A stretch of DNA of 64,000 nt from Gemmatimonadota bacterium (GTDB lineage: Bacteria; Gemmatimonadota; Gemmatimonadetes; Gemmatimonadales; Gemmatimonadaceae). The DNA lies in NCBI GenBank assembly GCA_016182795.1, contig JACPFW010000001.1:72478-136477 (forward strand). The letters run 5' to 3'. The notes beneath the pieces were generated by a model. It saw only the letters and a program-made list of their open reading frames with translations. It searched no databases and was not told where the DNA came from. Of the stretch, positions 1-9,936 are shown piece after piece. How positions within the stretch are numbered: position 1 is the first letter of the stretch; each line of letters opens with the position of its first letter. The position numbers and the translations under genes were made by a program.

Positions 1-102
1 CTCCTGCGCCGAGGCGCGAGAGCCTGCCCCGATGACGCGCGCGCCACACGGCGCCGAGCTCGGGAGCGCGCGCGTTGCGCCGCCGGCGTCCCACGGCGTG
101 AC

Positions 103-137
103 GCGGGCGTCCCAGGGAGCCTGCCCGGGACGCCCGC
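103..137. terminator. Hairpin upstream of the response regulator
   Basis: A perfect 11-bp inverted repeat (GCGGGCGTCCC at 103-113, GGGACGCCCGC at 127-137) encloses a 13-nt loop. No T-tract follows on either strand, so it is a stem-loop of terminator shape but not a classical rho-independent terminator. It probably closes a transcription unit lying left of the window. The rest of 1-193 shows no supportable gene. Confidence 0.4.
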
Positions 138-193
138 TATCACCTGCGTCAGTCTGACATCCTCAAGCATCGGCCATCCCCAGGAGAACGTGA

Positions 194-604
194 ATGTCGT
201 CGCCAGCAACCTCGCGGACTCCATCCGGATGCGCCCCGATCGTCATCGTGGCTGAAGACGAGCCGACGATTGGCGAAATGATCAGCATGCTGCTCGAGGA
301 GCGCGGCTACGACGTGCGCCTGACCCGCGACGGCGTGGAGTGCTTGCGCCTGCTCGAAGACGCGCATCACACCGCCGCCGCGCTCCTGCTCGATCTGGGG
401 CTCCCGCGGCTGGGAGGCGCCGAGGTGCTGCGCCGTCTGCGGGGCTTCGCGCCGGAACTGCCGGTGATTGTGATGAGCGGGGACCAGAGCCCCGCGACGA
501 TGGCGGCGCTGACCAGCCAGCCAGCGGTTTCGCTTCTCGCCAAACCGTTCGGGGGCAGTGCGCTCCGGTCGAGTCTGGCGCTGGCGGTCAGCGCAAGCCG
601 GTAA
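194..604 (+). CDS. Single-domain response regulator (REC only)
   Basis: This 136-residue protein is a stand-alone receiver domain with no output domain. Residues about 15-130 carry the expected features: an acidic pair in AEDEP near residue 20, the phospho-acceptor Asp67 in LLLDLGLP, a Ser in the VIVMSGD strand and the conserved Lys in LLAKPF. A strong ribosome site (AGGAGA at 182-187) fixes the ATG start. Stand-alone receivers usually act as phosphate shuttles or bind a partner protein. With four hybrid kinases within 22 kb, a role as diffusible partner of one of them is plausible, but no pairing can be read from sequence. It is separated by 142 bases from the FkbM methyltransferase. Confidence 0.88.
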   Translation: MSSPATSRTPSGCAPIVIVAEDEPTIGEMISMLLEERGYDVRLTRDGVECLRLLEDAHHTAAALLLDLGLPRLGGAEVLRRLRGFAPELPVIVMSGDQSPATMAALTSQPAVSLLAKPFGGSALRSSLALAVSASR

Positions 605-746
605 AGTCTGCCGGGAGAGGCCGTTTCTGCCGCCCGCAGGCTCGGTTCGACGCACGAAAAAGCGGAATATCCGCCGAGCGCGTGGCATGATCTGTGCAGT
701 GGACAAGGTGCGAGTCTCTAATGATCTCCCGCACCGTTGAGGGCCT

Positions 747-1583
747 GTGAGCGTTCCGCTACACGACCCCGTGTTCACGCCCCTGCCTATCTCGCTGCGG
801 ACCCCCCGCGGCGAATGCGCGGTCACGTTCGAGTTCGACCTCGAGAGCGACGTCCAGCGCCACATGCACGCGGTGCTCTCGAGCGGCGCCTTCTACGAGC
901 CCGAGACGACGCTGCTGTTGCTCAGCGTGCTGCGGCCCGGCGATCGCTTCGTCGACGTCGGTGGGCACATCGGCTACTTCTCGGTCATCGCGTCGCAGGT
1001 GGTCGGAGCGGCGGGGCGCGTATTCACGTTCGAGCCGGCGCCGGCAAACTACGCGCGTCTGGTGCGCCACCTGACGCTGAACGCCTGCGTCAATGTCGTG
1101 CCGCTGCACCTGGCGGCGTCGGCGGAGGCGCGTGGCGTCACCCTACACCTGAACAGCGACAACGACGGGGGCCACGCGCTGTGGGATGTGCGCCAGCATC
1201 CGCTGAACGCGCGGTCGCGCGCGCTGCCACAGGCGCATGCCACGTGGGCGGTGCGCCTTGCGGACGTCGTCGGACGCGAGCCGGTGCGCGCCATGAAACT
1301 CGACATCGAGGGCGCCGAACTCGAGGCGCTGCACGGGGCCGAGCCGCTGCTCACCGGCGATGACGGCGTGCCGTTTATCATCGCCGAGATCAATCGCGGC
1401 GCGCTGCATGCCCTCGGCGCCAGTGAGGAGGCGCTGCGCGCGTACATGCACGACTGCGGCTACGATACCTGGCTGATGCGGGTCGAGGAGCCGCAGCTTT
1501 CGCGCCTCGAGCCCGGCACCAGTTTGCAGACTGAGAGCGTCTTCAATGTGCTGTTCTGGAAGCGCGGAGTCGCCCTTGGTTAA
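747..1583 (+). CDS. FkbM family SAM-dependent methyltransferase
   Basis: The 278-residue protein has the FkbM fold of class I SAM-dependent methyltransferases. The SAM-binding motif I is seen as DVGGHIGYFS near residues 69-78, followed by FTFEPAP (acidic residue closing strand 2) and the family's KLDIEGAE segment near residue 190. FkbM enzymes usually O-methylate sugars or secondary metabolites, but the substrate here cannot be assigned. The GTG start lies just after a GAGGG sequence. The gene ends 27 bases before the giant kinase and may be co-transcribed with it. No glycosyltransferase or polyketide gene is adjacent, so its pathway is unclear. Confidence 0.85.
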   Translation: MSVPLHDPVFTPLPISLRTPRGECAVTFEFDLESDVQRHMHAVLSSGAFYEPETTLLLLSVLRPGDRFVDVGGHIGYFSVIASQVVGAAGRVFTFEPAPANYARLVRHLTLNACVNVVPLHLAASAEARGVTLHLNSDNDGGHALWDVRQHPLNARSRALPQAHATWAVRLADVVGREPVRAMKLDIEGAELEALHGAEPLLTGDDGVPFIIAEINRGALHALGASEEALRAYMHDCGYDTWLMRVEEPQLSRLEPGTSLQTESVFNVLFWKRGVALG

Positions 1584-1610
1584 GCGTCGGCGCTCGGTGA
1601 CGGTGGCGAC

Positions 1611-4600
1611 ATGAGCGACACCCCCCGGCTCTACATCGCCGCGCACGACGCCGGCGTTGCCCACGCGCTCTCCGACCGGCTCGGGCCACTCGGCTTTGAC
1701 GTGCGCGGCGCGGCAACCGACGGCAAGCGGGCGCTGGACGAGATCATCGAGCAGCGGCCCGACCTCGTGCTGATCGATCTCCGGCTGGCCGGCGAGCTTG
1801 ACCGCATTGCAGCCTCGCGCTCCGATCAGCGCGCGCACGACGCGGCGGTGGTCTTTCTCACCCAGGGTGCCGACGAGTCGGAGCTCCGTCGCGCCGCGGC
1901 GGGGCGGCCGTACGGCCAGCTCGTTTCGCCATTTGACGATCGCCAACTCCACGCCACGCTGCTCGACGCGCTGCAGCGGCGGCGGCTGGAGCGCGCGGTG
2001 CACGAGGCCAACGCCCGCCTGGAATCGATGGTGGCCGAGCGCACCGAGCAGTACCGCGAGGCCAACGCGCGGTTGCTGACCAGCGAGGAGCGGTATCGCA
2101 ACCTCGTGTCCGCCATGACCGACATGGTCTTCGTCGTCGACCGTGATGACCGGTTCGTCGATGCGCATTACCCGTCGGAGCACCTGCTCGCCATGCCGCC
2201 CGCTGCGTTTCTCGGGCGACGGGTGGCGGAGGTCCTGCCCGCCTCGGTCAGCGAACCCTTCGCCTCGTGCGCGGCCGTCGTGCGGGCCACCGGCAAGCGC
2301 GGATGGTTTGAGTACGGCATGGATCTCGGCGACAAGCCGCGGCACTTCCTTGCCTCCGTCGAGCCGCCCGCGGCCGATGGCCGCATCGCCATCGGCATCG
2401 TGGACATCACGGGTCGCCACCAGATCGAAGAGGCGCTCCGCCGCAGCGAAGAGCGGCTGACGATCACCCTGAAGTCCATCGGCGACGCCGTGCTGACGAC
2501 TGACGCCGCCCGTCAGATCACACAAATGAACCCGGTGGCCGAGCGTCTCACCGGATGGAGCGTCGGCGAGGCGTGCGGGCGTCCTGTCGACGATGTGCTG
2601 CAGCTCGTGGATGAGCGCACGCGCGCGCCCGTGAAGGTGCCGGTCCACGACGTGCTCACCACCGGCGAGGCGCGCGACCTGCCCGTGCACACGATGCTCC
2701 GGACGCGTGACGGACGTGAGGTCCCGATCGCCGACAGCGCGGCGCCGCTGCGCGCCGCCGACGGCTCCGTAAGCGGCGCCGTGCTGGTATTCCGCGACGT
2801 CACCGAGGAGCGCCTCGCCGAGCATGAGCGCAGCCAGCGCCTGCGCCTGCTCGCGGCGCTCAACGAGATCACGCTCGATCTCCTCGCCCGGCGCAGCCAT
2901 GACGAGCTGCTGCAGGCCATCGTGGCTCGCAGCGCGGAGCTGTTTGACGCCCAGCACGTGGACGTGCTCCTGCTGGAGGGCGAGGAGTTGGTGTCGCTCG
3001 CGCGCCTCGGCCCGGCGAGCGCGTCGCGCGGCGAGCGCCTGACCCGCGCCGACGCACCGCTCGCGTGGCAGGCGGTCGACATGCGGGCGCCGCTCTTTCT
3101 CGACGACTACTCCACGCATCCGGCGCATCGCGCGGCCTTCCACCCGCTCGGGTTCCAGGCCACCGCCTTTCTGCCCATCGTGCACGGCGCGGGGTGCCTG
3201 GGTGTGCTCGCCCTCGCGCGCACCGCACACCGTCGCCCGTTCCTGGAATCCGAGGTGTCGGCGGGTCAGCTCTTCGCCCAGCTCATCGCGCTCGTCCTGA
3301 ACCAGGCCGATATCTATGCCGATGCGGTGCGGCGGGCCGACCACAAGACGGCGGAGCTGCGGGCGAGCGAGGAGATGTTCGAGGCGATGGCCACGGTTGT
3401 GCCGACCGGTCTGTTCCGCACCGACGCGAACGGAAGCTGCGAGTACGTCAATCCGCAGTTCTGCCAGGTCGCTGGGTTGTCGGCGTCGCAGGCGATGGGC
3501 AACGGCTGGATGCAGGTGATCCACGCCGCCGATCGGGACCGCCTGCTGGGTACAATGCGGACCGCCATCACGGAGCTCAAGCCCTTCCATGTGCAGGGGC
3601 GGTTCGTGCGTCCCGACGGCGAGTCCGGGTGGTTCGAAACCGACGCCGTGCCGTGGCTCGACGGTCACGCCGTACTGCGCGGATTCGTCGGCTCCGTGTA
3701 CGACGTCACCCAGCGCGTGCGCGCCGAGTCGATGATGCACGCGCTGACGGTGGAGGCCGCCGGCCTCAGCGTCGATGCGTATCTGCAGCTCAGCGTCCGA
3801 CGCCTCGCCGAGACGCTCGATGTCGCCGTGGCGTACGTGACGCGCTTCACGACGGAGGCGCCGTGCACGGCGCAAACGCTGGCGATCTGGAAGGACGGCG
3901 GCGTCACGCCGATCGTCGAGTACCCGCTGTGCGACGCGTTGTGCGAGGAGTCCGTTCGACTGGGCGATGCGCACGTCATCGCCGACGGCGTGCGGACACA
4001 GTTTCCAGACATCGCGTTCGTGCAGGCGAATCGCATCGAGGCGTGGGCGGGTATCCCGCTGAAGGACCACGTCGGTTCGCTGTGGGGGATGCTGGTGGTG
4101 ATGGACCGGCGTGCGTTCCGCCACGGCGGCGCGCCGGTGCTCGCCCTGCTGCGACTTGTGGCCGGACACCTCTCGGCCGAGCTGGAGCGCCAGCGCGTGG
4201 AGGGACGCTTCAACAGCCTCTTCGAGTACGCGCCCGATGCCGCGCTGATGACGGACGCGCAGGGTCGCATCGTGCTGGCCAATCTCAAGGCGCAGGAACT
4301 CTTCGGGTATTCGCGGCCCGAGCTCATCGGCCAGCCGGTGGAGATGCTCGTCCCCGCGTCGTACCGCAAGGCCCATGTGCGGCGCCGGACGCGCGCCCTC
4401 GCCGACGCGATCCCGCTCCCGACGCACGCGGGTCGTCCGCTCCTCTTCGCCCTGCGAAAGGACGGCTCCACATTCCCCGCCGATATCAGCCTCGGGCCGC
4501 TTGAGGGCGAACACGGCCCGCTGGTGGTGGCCTCGGTGCGCGACATGACGCTGCAGCAGCGCGTGGAGGAGACGCTGCGCCAGCGCGACGCGATTCTCGC

Positions 4601-6989
4601 CGCCGTCACCCACGCCGCGAATCGGTTGCTGGGGGCGGCGGCGTGGCGGGGTGAAATGCCGCAGTTCCTGGCGCGCGTGGGCGACGCCGCACGGGCCAAC
4701 CGGGCCTATCTGCTGTCGCACGGCGAGGGCGCGCCGGCGGTCGGCGGATGGACGCGCCAGTTCGAATGGTGCCGCGCGGACGTGGAGTCCTCGTCGCGAC
4801 GCGTTGGCGATACGTTGGGTGACTTCGACACCGAGGGCATTCGCATCCTGCAAGGCCGACCGCAGACCGGTGAGGGCGTGGTGCTGACGGTCGACAACGT
4901 GACCGACTTCGCGCGCGACGTGCTGCGGGCGCTGGATGTGAGTGCCTTGGCCCTCATGCCGATTCTCTGCGGCGGGCAATTCTGGGGGGCCCTGGCCCTG
5001 GAGCGCGACACCGAGGCGCGCGACTGGTCGCCGCCTGAACTCGATGCGCTCAACGCGGCCGCCAGCGCCATCGCGGCCGCGTTCGAGCGTGAGCGCGCCG
5101 ATACGGCGTTGCGGGCCAGTGAGGAGCGCCTGCGCATGGTGGTCGACCATATCGGCGAGGGGCTCATCGTCGATGACGAGGCCGGCCGGGTGACGTTCTT
5201 CAACGAGCGCTTCGCCGAGATCTTCGGATTCGACAAGCAGGCGCCCGGCCCGATCCAGCTCGAGGACTACGTTGCGCCAACGCACCAGGCCCAGCTGCGC
5301 GCGCGGCACGAGCGTCGGCTGCGCGGCTTGCCGGTCCCCTCCCAGTTCGAATACCAGGGCCGACGCGTCAATGGCGAGCTGCTGTGGATCGATGTCCACG
5401 TCGTCGAGATCCGCGACCGCAACGGGCGCATCGTCGGGACGCAGTCCACCATTCGCGACATCACGGCGCGCAAGAAGGTGAACCTGCAGATCAGCGAGGC
5501 GCTGGCCACGCTCGACGCCACCGTGGACGCCGCCTACATCATCGATCCGCGCACCCTGCGGTTCCTCTACGTCAATCAGGGCGCGGTTCGCACCCTGGGC
5601 TACTCGCGGGCCGAACTGCTCGGCATGTCGGCGATGGACATCGAACTCGCCGACAGCGAAGCGGCGCTTCGCACACTCATTGCCCCGCTCACCGAACTCG
5701 GGGCGTCGCCCTGCATGCTCGAAACCCGCCATCGGCGCAAGGACGGCAGCACCGTGCCCGTCGAGGTCACGCTGCAGTTCGTGCGACTGGACCAGGGGTC
5801 CGAACGCCTCATCGCGCTCGCCCGCGACATCAGCGAACGCCTGATGCGGCAAGCCGGCGAGCGGCGCACGCAGCGGCTCGAGGCGATCGGCACGCTGGCC
5901 GGCGGCATCGCGCACGACCTCAACAACGCCCTCACGCCCATCCTGATGGGGCTCGAGGTGCTGCGCGATCAGCAGCCGGCACGATCGCGCACCGTCGACC
6001 AGGTTGCCTCCGGCGTCGAACGGGCCACCGCCATGGTGCGACAGCTGCTGAGCTTTGCCAAGGGAGCCGAAGGCGAGCGCACCGCGATCTACCCGGTGCG
6101 GCTGATCGACGAGATGCATCACCTCATCGCCAGCACCTTCCCCAAGAACATCGACGTGAAGGTCCGCTGCGAGTCAAACGCGCCGTCAGTGAGCGGCGAC
6201 TCCACCCAGTTGCACCAGGTGCTGCTCAACCTGTGCGTCAATGCGCGCGACGCCATGCCGGGCGGCGGCACGCTGATGCTCGAAGCGTCCGGGATCGAAC
6301 TCGACGCCGGCCAGGCGCTCCGCCTGCCCGGCGCCTCGCCCGGCGCCTATCTCCGCCTGCAGGTGCACGACACCGGCAGCGGCATCCCCGAGCGGGTGAT
6401 CGACCGCATCTTCGACCCGTTCTTCACCACCAAGGGCGCCGACGGCGGAAGCGGCCTGGGGCTGTCTACCGCACTTGGCATCGTCAAAGGACACGGCGGG
6501 TTCATTCATGTGGAGTCGAATCCCGGCGTGCGGACGACGTTCGCGGCGTACCTGCCCAGCGGCGATGCGCCGAAGTCGCCGCGCGGCGTGACGGTCGCGC
6601 CGGCGTCGACCATCGTAGGGCGAGGCGAGCAAATCCTGTTTGTCGACGACGAACACCTGGTGCGCGAGATGGCCACCATCGTGCTCGAGCGTCTGCACTT
6701 CTCGCCGCTCACCGCGTCGGACGGCGCCGAGGCGCTGGAGGTGCTCGCGAGCCACGGGTCGCGCATCGTGGCCGTCATCACCGATCTCCACATGCCGCGG
6801 CTCGACGGCGTGTCGATGGTCCGCGCGCTGCGACAGACACATCCGTGCATCCCCGTGGCCGTCGCCAGCGGGCGGCTCGACGACCAGCAGGCCGCCGAAC
6901 TCGAGTCGCTCGGCGTCATCACACGCCTCGACAAGCCATTCACCGAGGCGCGCATGGTCGACGCCCTCAAGCGCCTGCTTGGCCGATGA
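1611..6989 (+). CDS. Giant soluble multi-PAS/GAF hybrid histidine kinase
   Basis: This 1792-residue protein has no membrane segment and should sense cytoplasmic signals. Order by reading: receiver-like domain (1-125), short coiled coil (about 125-160), PAS (163-280), PAS (284-408), GAF (412-575), PAS (585-705), GAF (710-862), PAS (870-985), GAF (995-1168), PAS (1174-1295), PAS (1298-1420), HisKA with phospho-acceptor His1435 in GGIAHDLNN, HATPase with N-box near 1543 and GGSGLGLS, and a C-terminal receiver with Asp1725 in ITDLHMP. The N-terminal receiver keeps an Asp in VLIDLRL, but its conserved Lys is Ser in LVSPF and the acidic pocket is reduced to HD, so it may be inactive. Nine sensor modules allow integration of several ligands, none identifiable. 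The His-Asp-Leu-Asn-Asn motif places it in the HisKA subgroup common in delta-proteobacterial and Gemmatimonadota kinases. Confidence 0.92.
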   Translation: MSDTPRLYIAAHDAGVAHALSDRLGPLGFDVRGAATDGKRALDEIIEQRPDLVLIDLRLAGELDRIAASRSDQRAHDAAVVFLTQGADESELRRAAAGRPYGQLVSPFDDRQLHATLLDALQRRRLERAVHEANARLESMVAERTEQYREANARLLTSEERYRNLVSAMTDMVFVVDRDDRFVDAHYPSEHLLAMPPAAFLGRRVAEVLPASVSEPFASCAAVVRATGKRGWFEYGMDLGDKPRHFLASVEPPAADGRIAIGIVDITGRHQIEEALRRSEERLTITLKSIGDAVLTTDAARQITQMNPVAERLTGWSVGEACGRPVDDVLQLVDERTRAPVKVPVHDVLTTGEARDLPVHTMLRTRDGREVPIADSAAPLRAADGSVSGAVLVFRDVTEERLAEHERSQRLRLLAALNEITLDLLARRSHDELLQAIVARSAELFDAQHVDVLLLEGEELVSLARLGPASASRGERLTRADAPLAWQAVDMRAPLFLDDYSTHPAHRAAFHPLGFQATAFLPIVHGAGCLGVLALARTAHRRPFLESEVSAGQLFAQLIALVLNQADIYADAVRRADHKTAELRASEEMFEAMATVVPTGLFRTDANGSCEYVNPQFCQVAGLSASQAMGNGWMQVIHAADRDRLLGTMRTAITELKPFHVQGRFVRPDGESGWFETDAVPWLDGHAVLRGFVGSVYDVTQRVRAESMMHALTVEAAGLSVDAYLQLSVRRLAETLDVAVAYVTRFTTEAPCTAQTLAIWKDGGVTPIVEYPLCDALCEESVRLGDAHVIADGVRTQFPDIAFVQANRIEAWAGIPLKDHVGSLWGMLVVMDRRAFRHGGAPVLALLRLVAGHLSAELERQRVEGRFNSLFEYAPDAALMTDAQGRIVLANLKAQELFGYSRPELIGQPVEMLVPASYRKAHVRRRTRALADAIPLPTHAGRPLLFALRKDGSTFPADISLGPLEGEHGPLVVASVRDMTLQQRVEETLRQRDAILAAVTHAANRLLGAAAWRGEMPQFLARVGDAARANRAYLLSHGEGAPAVGGWTRQFEWCRADVESSSRRVGDTLGDFDTEGIRILQGRPQTGEGVVLTVDNVTDFARDVLRALDVSALALMPILCGGQFWGALALERDTEARDWSPPELDALNAAASAIAAAFERERADTALRASEERLRMVVDHIGEGLIVDDEAGRVTFFNERFAEIFGFDKQAPGPIQLEDYVAPTHQAQLRARHERRLRGLPVPSQFEYQGRRVNGELLWIDVHVVEIRDRNGRIVGTQSTIRDITARKKVNLQISEALATLDATVDAAYIIDPRTLRFLYVNQGAVRTLGYSRAELLGMSAMDIELADSEAALRTLIAPLTELGASPCMLETRHRRKDGSTVPVEVTLQFVRLDQGSERLIALARDISERLMRQAGERRTQRLEAIGTLAGGIAHDLNNALTPILMGLEVLRDQQPARSRTVDQVASGVERATAMVRQLLSFAKGAEGERTAIYPVRLIDEMHHLIASTFPKNIDVKVRCESNAPSVSGDSTQLHQVLLNLCVNARDAMPGGGTLMLEASGIELDAGQALRLPGASPGAYLRLQVHDTGSGIPERVIDRIFDPFFTTKGADGGSGLGLSTALGIVKGHGGFIHVESNPGVRTTFAAYLPSGDAPKSPRGVTVAPASTIVGRGEQILFVDDEHLVREMATIVLERLHFSPLTASDGAEALEVLASHGSRIVAVITDLHMPRLDGVSMVRALRQTHPCIPVAVASGRLDDQQAAELESLGVITRLDKPFTEARMVDALKRLLGR

Positions 6990-7012
6990 CGCCCCCGCGT
7001 GCGCGCAATCCG

Positions 7013-7041
7013 TTCACCCTCGGCGCGGGGCGCTGTATTAT
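7013..7041 (+). promoter_or_regulatory. Candidate sigma70-type promoter of the nitrilase gene
   Basis: TTCACC at 7013-7018 (four of six match to TTGACA) is followed by a 17-base spacer and TATTAT at 7036-7041. It would start transcription near 7048, giving a leader of about 38 bases with a GGAG ribosome site at 7077-7080 before the ATG at 7086. The match is by eye only. Confidence 0.4.
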
Positions 7042-7085
7042 GAATGCACCGCGGCGTTCGCGACGCATGCCCTTTCGGAGCAGCG

Positions 7086-7907
7086 ATGAGCCTTCCCACC
7101 AACGCTGGTGACCTCCGCGTCACCCTCGTCCAGCCCGACACCGTGTGGCGCGAGCCGGCGGTCAACCGCGAGCGCATTGCGGCGTCGCTGCGATGTGCGG
7201 CGCCGACGGATCTCATTGTCCTGCCGGAGACGTTCACCACTGGCTTCTCGCATGAAGCGGCGGTGACCGCGGAATCGATGTCGGGAGAGAGCGTCGCGTG
7301 GATGCGCGAGTTCGCGCGCGCCAGCGACGCTGCCGTCGTCGGGAGCGTGCAGATTCGCGACGGTGGGGACGTGTTCAATCGGCTTATCTTCGCCACGCCC
7401 GATGGCGCGCTCCGGCACTACGACAAGCGCCATCTGTTCCGCATGGCGCGCGAGCAGGACTGGTTTGCCTCCGGGCAGGCGCGGCTGGTGGTCGAGTTCC
7501 GTGACTGGCGCATCTGCCCGCTCGTCTGCTACGACCTGCGCTTTCCGGTCTTCGCCCGCAATCGGACCGAGGCGTCAGGCGACGGCTCCCTCGACTACGA
7601 TCTTCTGCTGTTTGTCGCCAACTGGCCCGCCGCGCGGCACGACGCCTGGCGCACCCTCCTGCGCGCGCGGGCGATGGAGAATCTCTGCTACGTGGTTGGC
7701 GTGAACCGGACGGGCCGGGATGCGAACGGGCACCTCTATCGGGGCGGGTCGCTGGCCACCGATGCGGTGGGGGGCAGCGTGGTCGAGTGCGATGAGACGC
7801 CACAGGTCGCCCGCACGGTGCTCAGCGGCACGTGGCTGGCAGAGCACCGCCGCCGCTTTCCGGCGCATCTCGACGCCGACGCGTTCGCGCTGGAGCCACT
7901 GGCGTAA
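7086..7907 (+). CDS. Nitrilase-superfamily amidohydrolase (omega-amidase/YafV-like)
   Basis: The 273-residue protein belongs to the carbon-nitrogen hydrolase superfamily. The catalytic triad is visible: Glu in VLPETFTTGF, Lys in YDKRHLF and Cys in PLVCYDLRFP. The YDKRHLF block is typical of the omega-amidase/YafV branch, which hydrolyses alpha-ketoglutaramate or alpha-ketosuccinamate, the side products of glutamine and asparagine transamination. That substrate is family knowledge, not shown here. The ATG at 7086 is preferred over an upstream in-frame start at 7044 because GGAG at 7077-7080 precedes it and family members begin with a strand like LRVTLVQPDTVW. It seems to be its own transcription unit between two kinase genes. 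Confidence 0.88.
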   Translation: MSLPTNAGDLRVTLVQPDTVWREPAVNRERIAASLRCAAPTDLIVLPETFTTGFSHEAAVTAESMSGESVAWMREFARASDAAVVGSVQIRDGGDVFNRLIFATPDGALRHYDKRHLFRMAREQDWFASGQARLVVEFRDWRICPLVCYDLRFPVFARNRTEASGDGSLDYDLLLFVANWPAARHDAWRTLLRARAMENLCYVVGVNRTGRDANGHLYRGGSLATDAVGGSVVECDETPQVARTVLSGTWLAEHRRRFPAHLDADAFALEPLA

Positions 7908-8035
7908 CGCGCCGCGCCCGCCACCTTCAGGTTGTGACGTCAACCCCCCGCCAGGTGACGTGTGCACGTTGCCCGTGGTCGGACGGGCGGTGAGATTGGG
8001 AAGAGGAGTGGGAGACGCGTGAGCCAGGGGTCGCC

Positions 8036-9901
8036 ATGACGACTGTTCAGATGTCCGATCACGACTACCGTGTCCTGGTTGAACGCTGCCCGGACGGGGT
8101 CATCGTGCATCACGATGGCGTAATCCAGTTCGCCAATCGCGCCGCGGCCGCGCTGATCGGACGAACCGACCCCGCTGAACTCGTCGGCCAGCTCATCTGG
8201 AACCTCCGCGCGCCCGACGGTTCGCCCCTCGACGTCGAAGCGCGGGCATCGCAGGTGGTGATCGGCGGTCGCGACTGTACGGAACTCGTCGTGCGCGATC
8301 ACTCGCTGCGCCGCGAGGTGGAGATGGCGCTGCAGGAGAGCGAAGCGCGCTTCCGCCTGCTCGCCGACCACACTCGCGACCTCATCAGCATCAATGACGT
8401 GGACGGCCGGTTCGCCTGGATCAGCCCGTCGTGTGAGCGTGAACTCGGCTGGAGCCCAAACGCGCTGGCCGGCACCGACGCCCTGCTGCTGCTGCATCCC
8501 GATGATCGCGCCCGTGCGGAAGAGGCAATGGCGGAGTCGGCCGCGGGCAAGCCGATCGCCCCGGTCACCGTGCGCCTGCGGCACAAGGGCGGGGCCTACG
8601 TCTGGCACGAGGCGGTGGTCTCGCCCCTACCCGAGGTCACCGGGGAGTCGCCGCGGTTCATCGTCATCGCGCGCAACATCGAAGAACGACTGTCGCTGGA
8701 GCGCGAGTTGCGCCGCGCGCAGAATCACGAGGCCCTCGGCCGCATGGCGAGCGGCGTGGCGCACGAGGCAAACAACATCCTTGCCATCATTCGCTCGGCC
8801 GCGGAATCGCTTCGGCTCTCGAGCGCGGACGCGACCGACCGCGACGAGGCGACTGGCGCGATTCTGGAATCGGTGGACCGGGCCGCCTCGCTGACCGCAC
8901 AGTTGATCTCCTTCTCGCAGCGGCAGCACGCCGCGCCTGAGGAGCTGCCGCTGCAGGAGCTGATCGAGTCGCTCCTCCCGATGCTCGGTCGCGTGGCGGC
9001 GCCGCGCGCCGACGTCTATGTGGAGTTCGCGACCAGCGCCGACGGCGCGATGGTCGTCGCCGACCGCGCGCAGTTTGGACAGATGCTCGTGCAGCTCGTC
9101 GCCAACGCGCGCGATGCGATGAACGCGGGCGGCCGCGTCTCAATTCGCACCGGCACCCAGCAGGTGCCGCGGGCGATGCCCACGCGCACCGGGACGATTC
9201 CTGCCGGCCTGTTCGCGACGATCGAGGTTATGGATGACGGCGACGGCATGAGCGACGAGGTGATGGCGCACCTCTTCGAACCCTTGTTCACGACGCAACT
9301 GCAGGGCGAGGGAAGCGGGCTCGGGCTGGCCGCGGTGTTCGGCATCGTCACGCAGAATGGCGGGGGCATCGATGTGGACAGCGCGCCCGGTAGCGGCGCG
9401 ACGTTCCGGGTGTATTGGCCGGCCGCCCGTGTTGTGGCCTCGACCGACCAGCCGTCCCTGCCGTCGCTGCGCCGGCTGTCCGACGACGGCGCGGCGGCGC
9501 GCGGCGAAGCGGCCAAGCCGTGCGTCCTGCTGATCGACGACGAACCGTTCATTCGCCGCCTCACGGGCCACGTGCTCGAGCGCCTCGGCTGCCACGTGCT
9601 CACGGCGGCCGACGGAATGGAGGCGCTGCGGGTGGCGAACGCCCGTCGTGCCTCGCTCGACGCGATCGTGACTGACGTGCGGATGCCGGGGATGAGCGGT
9701 CCTGAGCTGGTGCGGGCTCTCATTCACGAGGGAATCGACCTTCCGGTGCTCTTCATCTCGGGGCAGCTCGACGCGCCTATTCCATCCGACTACCCGGACA
9801 CGGTGCGCCGGCGTTTCCTGTCGAAGCCGGTGAAGTCGGAGGAGATGGCCCGCGAACTGGTGGAACTCGGCCTGCTCGCCGAAGAACCGCGCGTGCGCTG
9901 A
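8036..9901 (+). CDS. Soluble PAS-PAS hybrid histidine kinase with receiver
   Basis: A 621-residue cytoplasmic hybrid kinase. A degenerate PAS (about 8-95) and a clear PAS/PAC (about 102-225) precede a HisKA domain with His243 in SGVAHEANN, a HATPase domain with N-box LVANARDAMNAGG, DDGDGMSD and GEGSGLGLA, and a C-terminal receiver with Asp547 in IVTDVRMPG. The phospho-acceptor context HEANN resembles the HDLNN/HDFNN of the neighbouring kinases. No transmembrane segment is seen. The gene is followed 35 bases later by the binding-lipoprotein gene. Phosphotransfer probably ends on its own receiver and is then relayed, since no DNA-binding output is attached. Confidence 0.9.
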   Translation: MTTVQMSDHDYRVLVERCPDGVIVHHDGVIQFANRAAAALIGRTDPAELVGQLIWNLRAPDGSPLDVEARASQVVIGGRDCTELVVRDHSLRREVEMALQESEARFRLLADHTRDLISINDVDGRFAWISPSCERELGWSPNALAGTDALLLLHPDDRARAEEAMAESAAGKPIAPVTVRLRHKGGAYVWHEAVVSPLPEVTGESPRFIVIARNIEERLSLERELRRAQNHEALGRMASGVAHEANNILAIIRSAAESLRLSSADATDRDEATGAILESVDRAASLTAQLISFSQRQHAAPEELPLQELIESLLPMLGRVAAPRADVYVEFATSADGAMVVADRAQFGQMLVQLVANARDAMNAGGRVSIRTGTQQVPRAMPTRTGTIPAGLFATIEVMDDGDGMSDEVMAHLFEPLFTTQLQGEGSGLGLAAVFGIVTQNGGGIDVDSAPGSGATFRVYWPAARVVASTDQPSLPSLRRLSDDGAAARGEAAKPCVLLIDDEPFIRRLTGHVLERLGCHVLTAADGMEALRVANARRASLDAIVTDVRMPGMSGPELVRALIHEGIDLPVLFISGQLDAPIPSDYPDTVRRRFLSKPVKSEEMARELVELGLLAEEPRVR

Positions 9902-9936
9902 GCGCGCGGCAACCCGACATCTGATACATCTTCTCG

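Noticed and set aside
103..137. A classical rho-independent terminator
   Set aside because: The stem is perfect but no T-tract follows, so it is listed only as a hairpin of uncertain role.
1143..6122. A 1659-codon open frame on the minus strand opposite the giant kinase
   Set aside because: It is an antisense shadow caused by high GC and third-position bias: it lacks domain motifs, is rich in Arg, His and Gln, and overlaps a kinase whose domains are all clear.
7934..7941. TGACGTCA palindrome in front of the second kinase gene
   Set aside because: An isolated 8-base palindrome in GC-rich DNA is expected by chance and has no second half-site.
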